Assembly: GCF_014199985.1 (NCBI RefSeq)
Contig: NZ_JACHOS010000012.1
Coordinates: 154,816-218,815, forward strand
Length of the DNA: 64,000 nucleotides
Direction: 5' to 3'
Source of the DNA: Methylorubrum rhodesianum
Lineage (GTDB): Bacteria > Pseudomonadota > Alphaproteobacteria > Rhizobiales > Beijerinckiaceae
This document shows, piece by piece, positions 16,106-24,875 of this stretch; position 1 is the stretch's first letter; each line of letters begins with the position of its first letter. The translations under genes were made by a program, and so were the position numbers. Below the pieces are notes generated by a model. The model made no database searches, was not told where the DNA came from, and worked only from the letters and a program-made list of their open reading frames with translations.

Positions 16106-17689
16106 ATGGCCGGAATGATGGACCGCAGACGGTTTCTGCAAGGGGCTTTGCAGGGCGGTGCCGCTGCTGTGGGATTTGCCCAGATCAATCCCGACTTCCT
16201 GATTTCCTCGGCCTTCGCGCAGGCGGGCAAGCCGCTGGTCTTCCTTTCGGCCGAGAACATCACCGGCAACTGGGATCCGACCGCTCACACCACGCTCTCG
16301 CAGAAGAACATCGAGGGCTTCGTGATGGGCTTCCTGACCCGCACGCCGATGACCCTCGAGGACCCCGGCAAGGTCGTCTACGAACTCGCCACCGACATCA
16401 AACTCCTCGATCCCCACCGCCTGCAGATCAAGCTGCGCAAGGGCGTGCAATTCCACGACGGCAAGCCGTTCGGGCCCGAGGACGTCAAGGCCACCTTCGA
16501 GTACGGTTCCGGCAAGGACAGGCCGGCGCAGTGGTATCCCGGCCCGACCGAGACGCTGACGATCACCACGCCCGACGACGAGACCGTGATCGTCGATACC
16601 TCCAAGGGGGGCTACCCGGCCCACCTCTTCATTTTCCTGGCCTCGTTCCTCCCGATCCTCTCGGCCAAGGACATCGCCGAGGGGCCCGGCGGCGCCCTCA
16701 CCCGGCGCCTGAACGGGACGGGCCCGTTCCGCTTCGTCGAGCAGCGCGGCAACGACACCGTGCTCAAGGCCCATGACGGCTATTTCCGCGGCAAGCCGGG
16801 GATTCCGGGCATCAACTTCACCTTCACCGGCGATTCGACCACGCGGATGCTGTCGCTGATGAACGGTCAGGCCTCGATCGTCGAGCGGCTCGAACCCGAG
16901 CAGGTCGAGACGGTGAAGAGCAACCCGAAGATCGCGATCAACGAGGTGGTCTCGGTCGAGAACAAGTATCTCTGGTTCCGCTGCTCCAAGCCGCCCTTCA
17001 ACGACGTGCGGGTGCGCATGGCCGCCTGCCATTCCATCGACCGGGCGATGCTGCTCGAGATCCTGGGCGCGGCGGGCCACGCCTCGGCGAACTTCATCTC
17101 GCCGGTGAAGTTCGGCTACGTCGAGCTGAACAACTACCCGGCCTACGATCCCGCCAAGGCCCAGGCGCTGCTGGCGGAAGCGGGCTACCCGAAGGGCAAG
17201 GGGCTGCCGCCGCTCGAATACATCACCTCGGTCGGCTTCTACCCGAAGACCAAGGAGTACGGCGAGGTCATCACCGCGATGCTCAACGAGCAGGGCTTTC
17301 CGGTGAGCCTGACCGTCCTGGAGCCGGCGGCCTGGAACGAGCGGCTCTACCACCGCCCCGGCGGCGGGCCCGGCCACATGGTCGATTGCGGCTGGTCCAC
17401 CGGCTCGCCCGAGCCGGATCTGGTGCTGCGCACCCACTTCCACTCCTCCTCGCACCGGATCACCGGCATCGAGGATGCGGAGATCGACGCGAGCCTCGAC
17501 CGGGAACGCGCGGCGCCGACGCTGGAGGCGCGCAAGGCCATCCTCCAGAACGAGACCATGCCGCTGCTCGCGGCCAAGGTGCCGGCCCTGTCGCTGTTCA
17601 CCTCGGTGATGATCCACGCCATGCAGCGGGAGCTGAAGGGCCTCTACGTCTATCCGGACGGCTCGATCGACGCCTCGAAGACGGCGTGA
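16106..17689 (+). CDS. Peptide/opine-type ABC transporter substrate-binding protein (family 5)
   Basis: 527 residues with a Tat signal (MMDRRRFLQGALQGG) and probable cleavage after AFA near residue 38. The mature part fits the DppA/OppA family 5 fold, with IKLRKGVQFHDGKPFGPEDV and the C-terminal lobe. It should deliver a small peptide-like, ureido or opine-like ligand to the permease. ATG at 16106 has GGAG 8 bases upstream, and an upstream in-frame ATG at 16055 lies before the sigma-54 start point. First gene of the sigma-54 operon. The ligand is unknown; operon content suggests an N-carbamoyl or amide compound. Confidence 0.83.
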   Translation: MAGMMDRRRFLQGALQGGAAAVGFAQINPDFLISSAFAQAGKPLVFLSAENITGNWDPTAHTTLSQKNIEGFVMGFLTRTPMTLEDPGKVVYELATDIKLLDPHRLQIKLRKGVQFHDGKPFGPEDVKATFEYGSGKDRPAQWYPGPTETLTITTPDDETVIVDTSKGGYPAHLFIFLASFLPILSAKDIAEGPGGALTRRLNGTGPFRFVEQRGNDTVLKAHDGYFRGKPGIPGINFTFTGDSTTRMLSLMNGQASIVERLEPEQVETVKSNPKIAINEVVSVENKYLWFRCSKPPFNDVRVRMAACHSIDRAMLLEILGAAGHASANFISPVKFGYVELNNYPAYDPAKAQALLAEAGYPKGKGLPPLEYITSVGFYPKTKEYGEVITAMLNEQGFPVSLTVLEPAAWNERLYHRPGGGPGHMVDCGWSTGSPEPDLVLRTHFHSSSHRITGIEDAEIDASLDRERAAPTLEARKAILQNETMPLLAAKVPALSLFTSVMIHAMQRELKGLYVYPDGSIDASKTA

Positions 17690-17768
17690 CGGGCAGGACC
17701 GCCTGACCGGACTCCCCGCGCCCGGCACCCGGCCGGGCCCGCCCCCGTCACCGGACCCGACACCCTCG

Positions 17769-18749
17769 ATGTTCGTTCTCAGCTTCCTCGCCCGGCGCCT
17801 CGCGCAGGGTGCGGTCATCATCTTCCTCGTCTCGCTGCTGATCTTCACCCTGCTGCGGGTGATGTCGGGCAATCCCGTGCGCCAGATGGTGGGCGGGATG
17901 GCGCCCGACTCCCTGGTGGAGGAGATCGCCACGACGATGGGCCTGCGCGATCCGATCATCGTGCAGTTCGGCCGCTACGCCGCCGGGGTCGTCCAGGGCG
18001 ATCTCGGCCGCAGCTTCGTGCGGCCGGCCAACGGTGCGGCGACGGGCGGCGCGAATTTCGACGACCTGACCCGCGGCGCGCGGGCCGGGGTCGGCGATCT
18101 CATCCTCGATGCCCTGCCGATGACCCTGCAGCTCGCCGCCCTGGCGCTCGCCATCGCGCTCGCCTTCTCGGCCCTGCTCGGGATCGCGGCGGGCCTGCGC
18201 CCCGGCGGCGTGTTCGACCGGCTCGCCTTCGCGGTCTCCTCGCTCTTCATCTCGATCCCGAACTTCTGGCTCGGGATCGTGCTGGCCCTGCTCCTGTCGG
18301 TGAAGCTCGGCTGGCTGCCGGCGATCGGCTACGGCGGCTTCTCCTACACGGTGCTGCCGGCCCTGGTGCTCGCCGTCGAACTGTCGCCGGTGCTGATCCG
18401 GACGCTGTCGAGCGCGGTCGCGGCGCAGATGGGCGAAGCCTACGTCGCCGCCGCCCAGGTGCGCGGCCTGTCGCGCCCGCGGATCGTCGCCGCGCACGCG
18501 CTGCGCAACGCCTCGGTGCCGCTCCTCAACCTTCTCGGCGTGCAGTTCTCCTCGCTGCTCGGGGGCGTGATCATCGTCGAATACATCTTCGACTATCCCG
18601 GACTCGGGCTCCTCACGATCAACGCCGTGCTCCAGCGCGACTTCCCGCTGATCCAGGGCATCGCGATCGTCACCAGTGCGATCTTCGTCCTGATCAACAT
18701 CCTCGTCGATCTGGCGGCGACCACCATCGATCCGAGGCTCGAATACTGA
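17769..18749 (+). CDS. ABC transporter permease, DppB type
   Basis: 326 residues, six predicted membrane helices, with the DppB/OppB N-terminus (SFLARRLAQGAVIIFLVSLL) and the EAA loop (GEAYVAAAQVRGLSRPRIVAAHALRN split over residues 222-247), where the conserved Gly contacts the ATPase. A periplasmic loop between helices 1 and 2 is longer than usual. It starts 79 bases after the binding protein gene, and its stop overlaps the next start (TGATG). Confidence 0.85.
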   Translation: MFVLSFLARRLAQGAVIIFLVSLLIFTLLRVMSGNPVRQMVGGMAPDSLVEEIATTMGLRDPIIVQFGRYAAGVVQGDLGRSFVRPANGAATGGANFDDLTRGARAGVGDLILDALPMTLQLAALALAIALAFSALLGIAAGLRPGGVFDRLAFAVSSLFISIPNFWLGIVLALLLSVKLGWLPAIGYGGFSYTVLPALVLAVELSPVLIRTLSSAVAAQMGEAYVAAAQVRGLSRPRIVAAHALRNASVPLLNLLGVQFSSLLGGVIIVEYIFDYPGLGLLTINAVLQRDFPLIQGIAIVTSAIFVLINILVDLAATTIDPRLEY

Positions 18750-19774
18750 TGGACGCCGTGGAGACCTTCCCGAAGCGCTCTCAGTCGAAGTGGATGCCGG
18801 TTCGGCGAAAGAGAGCGCGTCAAAGCAAAAACCTGGAGCCGTGCTCGATCGCGGAGCGAGCGGACCCGGCTCCAGCGCTCGCCCCGCCGCGCGTCGATGT
18901 CACCGCCTCGCGTTCCATCGGCCGGCGCATCCTCGATCGCGCGGCCCGCTCCGGGGGCTTTCGCATCGGGGCCCTCCTGCTCGCCGGGCTCGTGCTCGCC
19001 GCCGCGCTCTACCCGGAGCTCAGCGGCATCGATCCGGCGATGCGGGACATCCGGGCGCGGCTGCTGCCGCCCCTGTTCCTCGGCGACAAGTGGAGCTGGG
19101 CCCACCCGCTCGGCACCGACCAGATCGGCCGCGACATGCTGGTGCGCTGCCTCGTCGGCCTGCGCTACTCCCTGCTGATCGGCGTGGCCTCGGTCGCCGT
19201 CACCGTGGTCATCGGCTGCGCGCTCGGCACGGTCGCCGGCTATTTCGGCGGGCGCACCGACACGGTGATCATGCGGATCACCGACGCGCAGCTCTCGATC
19301 CCGATGATCATCCTGGCGATCGCGGTGCTCGGCGCCGACCGCCCGACGATTCCTGCGATCATCCTCGTGCTCGGCCTGTCGAACTGGCCCGTCTACGCCC
19401 GCGTGATGCGCTCGGTGGTGATGGCCGAGCGCGGGCGCGAATACGTGCGCGCCGCGCAGGTCTCGGGCGCCACGCATCCGCGCATCCTCCTCACGCTGCT
19501 CGTGCCGCTGCTGGTGCCGCCGCTGCTCTTCACCTCGGTGCTCGACGTGGCGCGGATGATGATCTTCGAATCGACGCTGGGCTTCCTCGGCCTCGGCGTG
19601 CAGCCGCCGACCCCGACCTTCGGCAGCATCATCGCCGACGGGCGCAAGTACCTGCTCAACGCGTGGTGGATCGCCACCATGCCCGGCGTGTTCCTGTGCC
19701 TCACGCTGACGAGCATCAACCTGATCGGCGCCGCGTTCGAGCGCGCCCGCAACTCGATCCACGGGGGCGCCTGA
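18749..19774 (+). CDS. ABC transporter permease, DppC type, with repeat-derived N-terminal extension
   Basis: 341 residues. The conserved permease part begins near residue 60 and has DppC features: PLGTDQIGRDMLVR, and the EAA loop with GREYVRAAQVSGATHPRI. Residues 5-45 (Lys/Arg/Ser-rich) have no counterpart in the family and are encoded by a palindromic repeat-like element inserted just after the start codon. The ATG at 18749 overlaps the DppB stop, so it looks like the genuine start. It forms the heterodimeric channel with the preceding permease. Confidence 0.85.
   Translation: MDAVETFPKRSQSKWMPVRRKRARQSKNLEPCSIAERADPAPALAPPRVDVTASRSIGRRILDRAARSGGFRIGALLLAGLVLAAALYPELSGIDPAMRDIRARLLPPLFLGDKWSWAHPLGTDQIGRDMLVRCLVGLRYSLLIGVASVAVTVVIGCALGTVAGYFGGRTDTVIMRITDAQLSIPMIILAIAVLGADRPTIPAIILVLGLSNWPVYARVMRSVVMAERGREYVRAAQVSGATHPRILLTLLVPLLVPPLLFTSVLDVARMMIFESTLGFLGLGVQPPTPTFGSIIADGRKYLLNAWWIATMPGVFLCLTLTSINLIGAAFERARNSIHGGA
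18781..18875 (+). repeat. Palindromic interspersed-repeat-like element inside the permease gene
   Basis: CTGGAGCCG (18833-18841) and CGGCTCCAG (18867-18875) are perfect inverted repeats. Inside them GCTCG (18843) and CGAGC (18857) extend the hairpin. The preceding bases (GTGGATGCCGGTTCGGCG and GCGCGTCAAAGCAAAAACC) resemble, from memory, a short intergenic repeat common in Methylobacterium and related genomes. No second copy is in this window. It keeps the reading frame of the permease gene. Confidence 0.55.
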
Positions 19775-21612
19775 TGGACCCGGTGCTCTCCGTCCGCGAC
19801 CTCTCCGTCGCCCTCACCCTCCCCGGGCGTGAGCGGACGATCCTCGACGCCATCGGCTTCGACGTCGCCCCGCGGGAGATCGTCGGCGTCGTCGGCGCCT
19901 CGGGGGCGGGCAAGACCGTGCTGTCGCGGGCGGTCGTCAACTGGATCGCTGCCCCGCTCGCCATCCGTTCCGGACATGTGTCCTTCCGCGGAACAGACCT
20001 GCTCGGGCTGCCTCCGCGCGCGATGCGGCGCCTGCGCCGCGACATCGCCTATGTCGGCGCCGACCCGATGGGCGCCCTCGACCCGACCCTGCCGGTCGGG
20101 CGCCAGATCGTCGAGAAACTGCGCGCCGTCATGCCGGACGTGAGCCGCCGGGAGGCGCAGGCGCGCGTGATCGCCCTGCTCGACGCCGTGCGCATCCCCT
20201 CGGCGACCGCGCGCTTCCACGATTACCCGTCGCAATTCTCCGGCGGCATGATGCAGCGCGCGCTGATCGTCGACGCCATGGTCTCGAACCCGGCGCTCTT
20301 GGTCGCCGACAACGTGACCCAGCCCCTCGACGTGACGGTGGCCGCCCAGGTGATCCGCCTGATGCGCGAACTCACCGAGCGTTTCGAGACCGCGATCCTG
20401 TTCGTCTCCTCCTCGCTGCCCGTGGCCCGCGAGGCGGCGAGCCGCACCCTGGTGATCGATCAAGGCCGTCTGGTCGAGGAGCAGCCGACCGAGGCGCTGA
20501 TCGCCGCCCCGCGCCACGCCTATACCCGCGAGCTCGTCGCGCAGATCCCGGTGATCTGGGGCGAGCGCCCGAGCCTGCCGGCGGTGCCGAGGGCCGCCGG
20601 CGCGCGGCCCACGGACGCGATCATCAGCCTGCGGGACGTGTCGCAGACCTACCGGGTGAAGCGGCGCGGGAGTTTCGCCGCCACCAGCGACCTGCGCGCC
20701 GTCCGCAACGTCACCTTCGACATCGTCAAGGGCGACAGCTTCGCCGTGGTCGGCGAATCCGGCTGCGGGAAGTCCACCCTGATGCGGCTGCTCAGCCGCC
20801 TGGAGCGTCCGAGCGCCGGCCAAGTGCTGTGCGAGGGGCGCGACATCGCCCGCCTGTCGGGCGCCGAACTCCTCGGCTTCCGCCGCAAGCTGCAGCTGGT
20901 GCTGCAGGACCCGTTCAACTCGCTGCCGCCGCGCACCGGCATCGGCGCCATGCTGGAGGCGCCCCTGCGCATCCACGGCTGGCGCGATCCGAGGAAGATC
21001 CGCGAGCGGGTGCGCGCCGTGATGGACGATGTCGGCCTGCCCGTGGCGCTCTACGACGAGCTGCCGCTCGGGCTCTCGGCCGGGCAGCGCCAGCGGATCA
21101 ACGTCGCCCGCGCCATGGTGCTCGAGCCCGAGATCCTGCTCATGGACGAGACGCTCTCGGCCCTCGACCAGACCGAGCAGTTCAAGCTGCTGGCCCTGTT
21201 CGAGAAACTCCAGCGCGCGCACGGGCTGACCTACATCTACATCAGCCACGACCTCGCGATGGTGCGAAAGGCCTGCAACCGCATCGCGGTGATGTATCTC
21301 GGCGAGGTCGTGGAGCTCGCCGACAACGAGCGCCTGTTCTTCGATCCCGGCCATCCCTACACCCGCGCCCTGCTCTCGGCGATGCCGGCCCTGGAGGCGC
21401 GGCGCTTCCGGCCGGAGGATTGCCTGATGGAGGGCGAGCCGCCGAGCCCGATCGACCTGCCGCAGGGCTGCGCCTTCCGCTCGCGCTGCCCGCAGGCGTT
21501 CGAGGCCTGCCTCCATCATCCGCCCTTCCTCACCGTGCGCGGCGCGCGCGACCTCGCCGCCTGCCACCGCGTGCCGGGCGCCGGCGCCGCCCTGCTGGCG
21601 GGCGCCGCCTGA
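19774..21612 (+). CDS. Fused tandem ABC ATPase (DppD-DppF type), first half catalytically degenerate
   Basis: 612 residues with two nucleotide-binding domains. Domain 2 is intact: Walker A GESGCGKS (327-334), Gln378, LSAGQ (434-438), Walker B Asp458-Glu459, His492. Domain 1 keeps Walker A GASGAGKT (41-48) and FSGGM (155-159) but lacks the Q-loop Gln (Ala96 in GADP), the catalytic Glu (Asn180 in VADN) and the switch His (Ser213). One composite site should therefore be poor at hydrolysis, unusual for this importer class. The Cys-rich C-terminus (CAFRSRCPQAFEAC) matches the oligopeptide family. ATG 19774 overlaps the upstream stop as TGATG. Confidence 0.88.
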   Translation: MDPVLSVRDLSVALTLPGRERTILDAIGFDVAPREIVGVVGASGAGKTVLSRAVVNWIAAPLAIRSGHVSFRGTDLLGLPPRAMRRLRRDIAYVGADPMGALDPTLPVGRQIVEKLRAVMPDVSRREAQARVIALLDAVRIPSATARFHDYPSQFSGGMMQRALIVDAMVSNPALLVADNVTQPLDVTVAAQVIRLMRELTERFETAILFVSSSLPVAREAASRTLVIDQGRLVEEQPTEALIAAPRHAYTRELVAQIPVIWGERPSLPAVPRAAGARPTDAIISLRDVSQTYRVKRRGSFAATSDLRAVRNVTFDIVKGDSFAVVGESGCGKSTLMRLLSRLERPSAGQVLCEGRDIARLSGAELLGFRRKLQLVLQDPFNSLPPRTGIGAMLEAPLRIHGWRDPRKIRERVRAVMDDVGLPVALYDELPLGLSAGQRQRINVARAMVLEPEILLMDETLSALDQTEQFKLLALFEKLQRAHGLTYIYISHDLAMVRKACNRIAVMYLGEVVELADNERLFFDPGHPYTRALLSAMPALEARRFRPEDCLMEGEPPSPIDLPQGCAFRSRCPQAFEACLHHPPFLTVRGARDLAACHRVPGAGAALLAGAA

Positions 21613-22949
21613 TGCCGCCCCTTCCCGAGACATCGATGAGATCCATGCCCGACATGACGGCCGACATGCTGGCTCCGCCCCCCGCGCGGATCGATCCCGC
21701 CCGCCTCCAGGCGATGATGGAGGCGGTCTCCGCCTTCGGCGGCGGAGCGGGCGGCGCCCTGACCCGCCTGACGCTGTCGCCGGAGGACGGGCAGGCGCGC
21801 GACTGGCTCGCCGCGTGGTTTGCCGCCCACGGCTTCGCGCCGCGGGTCGATGCGATCGGCAACCAGTTCGGGGTCCTGGACCTCGCCGGGCCCGGCGCGC
21901 CGACCGTGATGGTCGGCTCGCATCTCGACAGCCAGCCCAATGGCGGGCGCTTCGACGGAACGCTGGGCGTGCTCGCCGCCTGCGAGGCGGTCCTCTCCGT
22001 CCGCGCGGCGCTCGAAGCGGCGGGCACGGCCTCCGCCTGCAACTTCGCGGTCGCCAACTGGACCAACGAGGAGGGCGCCCGCTTCCAGCCGAGCCTGCTC
22101 GGCAGCAGCGTCTTCACCGGCGCGGCGGATCTCGACTGGGCCCTTGCCCGGCGCGACGGCGACGGGGTCACGGTGGCCGAGGCCCTGTCGCGGATCGGTT
22201 ATGCCGGGACCGATTCCGTGCCGGTGCCCGACGCCTTCATCGAGCTGCACATCGAGGGCGGCCCGATCCTGGAGCGGGAGGGCCTGCGCTTCGGCGCCTT
22301 CACCCGCTTCTGGGGCGCCACCAAGTACCGCCTCGCCTTCCTCGGGCGTCAGGCCCATACCGGCCCGACGCCGATGGCCGAGCGGCGCGACGCGCTTCTC
22401 GGCGCCGCCTACCTGATCGCCGATCTCAAGGCGATGACGGCCGATTACGGCCTCGACCTGCACACCTCCGTCGGCCGCCTCGAAGTGCGGCCGAACTCGC
22501 CGAACACCGTCCCGAGCGAGGCGGTCCTGTTCATCGAGCTGCGCTCCGGCTCGCCCGCGATCCTCGAAGAGGCCGAACTCCGGCTCAAGGCGGCGATCGA
22601 CCTCGCCGCCGCCCGCGCCGAGGTCGGCCACGAGGTGCGCGCCATCGACCGCCGGGCCGCCGGGCCGATGGCGCCGGGCCTCGTGCGGCTCGCCGAGCGC
22701 GCGGGGGCGGCCAACGGCACGGTCGCCCGCCACCTCGACACGATCGGCGGCCACGACGCCGTCAGCCTCTCCGCCGTCTGCCCGGCGGTGGTGCTGGCGG
22801 TGCCCTGCCGCGGCGGCGTGATGCACCACCCGACCGAGTTCGCGAGCCCCGAGGACCAAGCCGTCGGCACCCAGGTGCTCGCCGACATGCTGATGATCCT
22901 GGCGGTCGAGGGCATGGCCGTCATCGAGGCCGGGGGAGGACGCCGATGA
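21612..22949 (+). CDS. M20-family Zn hydrolase (N-carbamoyl-amino-acid / allantoate amidohydrolase type)
   Basis: 445 residues of the AmaB/HyuC/allantoate amidohydrolase group. Metal ligands are visible in VGSHLDSQPNGGRFDG (His, Asp), NWTNEEGARF (Glu-Glu), ELHIEGGP (His) and the C-terminal MHHPTE. A lid dimerisation domain is inserted (about residues 215-330, GATKYRLAFLGRQAHTGPTP). Such enzymes cleave N-carbamoyl amino acids, allantoate or ureidoglycolate-like compounds, releasing CO2 and ammonia. It is coupled to the ATPase gene by TGATG and to the next gene by ATGA. The nitrogen-type promoter fits use of the substrate as a nitrogen source. The exact substrate is open. Confidence 0.83.
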   Translation: MPPLPETSMRSMPDMTADMLAPPPARIDPARLQAMMEAVSAFGGGAGGALTRLTLSPEDGQARDWLAAWFAAHGFAPRVDAIGNQFGVLDLAGPGAPTVMVGSHLDSQPNGGRFDGTLGVLAACEAVLSVRAALEAAGTASACNFAVANWTNEEGARFQPSLLGSSVFTGAADLDWALARRDGDGVTVAEALSRIGYAGTDSVPVPDAFIELHIEGGPILEREGLRFGAFTRFWGATKYRLAFLGRQAHTGPTPMAERRDALLGAAYLIADLKAMTADYGLDLHTSVGRLEVRPNSPNTVPSEAVLFIELRSGSPAILEEAELRLKAAIDLAAARAEVGHEVRAIDRRAAGPMAPGLVRLAERAGAANGTVARHLDTIGGHDAVSLSAVCPAVVLAVPCRGGVMHHPTEFASPEDQAVGTQVLADMLMILAVEGMAVIEAGGGRR

Positions 22950-23926
22950 AGCCGCTCGGCACGCCCGAGGATGCCTCCGAGCGCCTCGCCGAGGCCGCTC
23001 TGGCGCAGGCCTTCGCCGCGCTCCCCGGCCTTCGGGGCGGGGTCGCGCATTACGAGGTGGCCGTGCCCGGCCTCGCCTCGCCCTCCTATCACGGAGTCGA
23101 ATCCACGACCTATCGCGTGGCGGACGCGCAGGGCGCCGAGGCGAGCCTGTTCCTCAAGGTGTCCGAACCCTGCGCCGCGGCGCTGCTCGACCCCGCCGCC
23201 GCCTTCCGTGCGGCGCAAGGGATCGCCGCGCTGGGCCTCGCGCCGGAGCCGCTGCACGTCGCGGCGGATCAGGGTGCGATCCTGTTCCGGTGCCTCGGCC
23301 CGGACTGGCGCCCGGCCACCCTCGACACGCTTCAGCGGCCGGAGGGCATGGCGACCGTGATCGACGCCTTCCGCCGGATCGGCGCGGGCGAGGCCTTCGG
23401 CCGGCCCTGGAGCGTGTTCGAGGCGATCCGCGACCTCCGCGCCCTGCTCGGGCCGGGCGCCGACAGCCTGCCGCCCGACGCGTGGTTCCTGTTCGACTGG
23501 GCCGAGGCGATCGAGGCGGCGCTCGCGGCCGCCGGCACGGATATCCGCCCGGCGCATGCCGACCCGCACGCCTCCAACCTGCTGTTCGGCCCCGGCGGCG
23601 CCCTGCAGTTCGTCGATTTCGACATGGCCTGCGACACCGACCCCCATTACCAGCTCGGCGCCTTCCTCAACGAGGCCTGCGCCTTCGAGACGCCGATGCG
23701 GGCCGGCATCGAGATGGCGGAGGGGCAGTTCCGGCCCGAGGTGTTCAACCGCGCCCGCGCCTACGCGGCGGCCGACGACCTGCACTGGGGCCTGCGGGCG
23801 CTCGCCATGGACCGGCTCTCGCCCCGCCGCTCGCTCGAATTCCGCAAATACGCCGCCTGGCGCTTCCTGCGCTGCCGGATGCTCGTCGGCCGGCCGGGCT
23901 TCGAGGAAACCCTGAGAGCCCTGTGA
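22946..23926 (+). CDS. Aminoglycoside-phosphotransferase-family kinase 1
   Basis: 326 residues, protein-kinase-like APH fold. The catalytic loop is AHADPHASNLLF (His-x-Asp with downstream Asn) and the metal-binding segment is QFVDFDMACDTDP. The N-terminal lobe has a Lys in LFLKVSEP. It is ATGA-coupled to the hydrolase gene and followed by a second, only distantly similar kinase. Members phosphorylate small alcohols such as choline, homoserine, methylthioribose or aminoglycosides. The substrate here is probably what the transporter brings in or the hydrolase releases; that is inference. Confidence 0.72.
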   Translation: MKPLGTPEDASERLAEAALAQAFAALPGLRGGVAHYEVAVPGLASPSYHGVESTTYRVADAQGAEASLFLKVSEPCAAALLDPAAAFRAAQGIAALGLAPEPLHVAADQGAILFRCLGPDWRPATLDTLQRPEGMATVIDAFRRIGAGEAFGRPWSVFEAIRDLRALLGPGADSLPPDAWFLFDWAEAIEAALAAAGTDIRPAHADPHASNLLFGPGGALQFVDFDMACDTDPHYQLGAFLNEACAFETPMRAGIEMAEGQFRPEVFNRARAYAAADDLHWGLRALAMDRLSPRRSLEFRKYAAWRFLRCRMLVGRPGFEETLRAL

Positions 23927-23936
23927 GGAGGTGACG

Positions 23937-24872
23937 ATGATCGTTCTGGGTCAGGCGGCCACCGAGGCCGAGCACGCCTTCGAGGCCGCCCTGCGCGCCG
24001 TGCCGCGCTGGCAGGGGCGCGCGACGCGCTACCGCCCGGTTCTCGGCGGGATCAGCAACGTCAACTGGCGCGTCGAGATCGAGGGCGAGCCGCATTCCTA
24101 CTTCGTCAAGATGCCGGGCCGGGGCACCGAGATGTTCATCGACCGCGCCGCCGCCCGCGCCGCCAGCCGGCAGGCGGAGGTGATCGGGCTGGGGCCCCGC
24201 ACCTTCGACGATCTCGACGCGCACGGCATCGAGATCGCCGAGTTCGTGGACGGGCGCCGCCCCTCGACCAACCGCGACTTCGCCGATCCGGCCCTGCGGG
24301 CGGAGGCGATGCGCGTCTACCGCCGCTTCCACGCCGCCCCGCTCCTGCCGCTGACCAAGACCGTGTTCGACATGATCGACGAGCACGACCGGCAGGCGGC
24401 CGAACTCGGCGCCCTCCTGCCCCCGGACCAAGCCTGGCTGACCCGCCAGACCCGGCTGGCGCGGGCGGCGATCGAAGCGTCCGGTCTCGATCTCGTGCCC
24501 TGCTTCAACGACCCGATGCCGGGCAACTTCCTGATCGGCGAGGACGGCTCGATCCTCTTGATCGACTTCGAGTACGCCTCCAACAACGACCGGCTCTACG
24601 ACATCGCGATCTGGAGCGGGGAGATGTTCTTCCCCGAGAGCGTCGATCGCGAACTGATCGAACAGTATTTCGGCCGCTACGACGAAGCTTTGTTTGCGCG
24701 CCTGATGGTGCACAAGGCGCTCGCCGACGTGAAGTGGTCGACCTGGGCGATGGTGCAGAACCGCATCTCCACCCTCGACTTCGATTTCTACAAGTACGGG
24801 ATCTGGAAGCACATGCGCGCCCGCTCGATCATGAACGACCCGCGCTGGCCGCTCTTCCTGAAGGCGCTCTGA
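23937..24872 (+). CDS. Choline-kinase/LicA-like phosphotransferase (kinase 2)
   Basis: 311 residues, closer to choline/ethanolamine kinases than kinase 1: GGISNVNWRV in the nucleotide lobe, FVKMPG with the ATP Lys, catalytic CFNDPMPGNFLI (Asp and Asn kept, the preceding His replaced by Phe) and LIDFEYASNNDRLYDIA. ATG at 23937 is chosen because AGGAGG ends five bases upstream; GTG at 23931 falls in that ribosome site. It starts 10 bases after kinase 1. Two divergent kinases in one operon may act on successive substrates or form a heteromer. Confidence 0.75.
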   Translation: MIVLGQAATEAEHAFEAALRAVPRWQGRATRYRPVLGGISNVNWRVEIEGEPHSYFVKMPGRGTEMFIDRAAARAASRQAEVIGLGPRTFDDLDAHGIEIAEFVDGRRPSTNRDFADPALRAEAMRVYRRFHAAPLLPLTKTVFDMIDEHDRQAAELGALLPPDQAWLTRQTRLARAAIEASGLDLVPCFNDPMPGNFLIGEDGSILLIDFEYASNNDRLYDIAIWSGEMFFPESVDRELIEQYFGRYDEALFARLMVHKALADVKWSTWAMVQNRISTLDFDFYKYGIWKHMRARSIMNDPRWPLFLKAL

Positions 24873-24875
24873 GCG

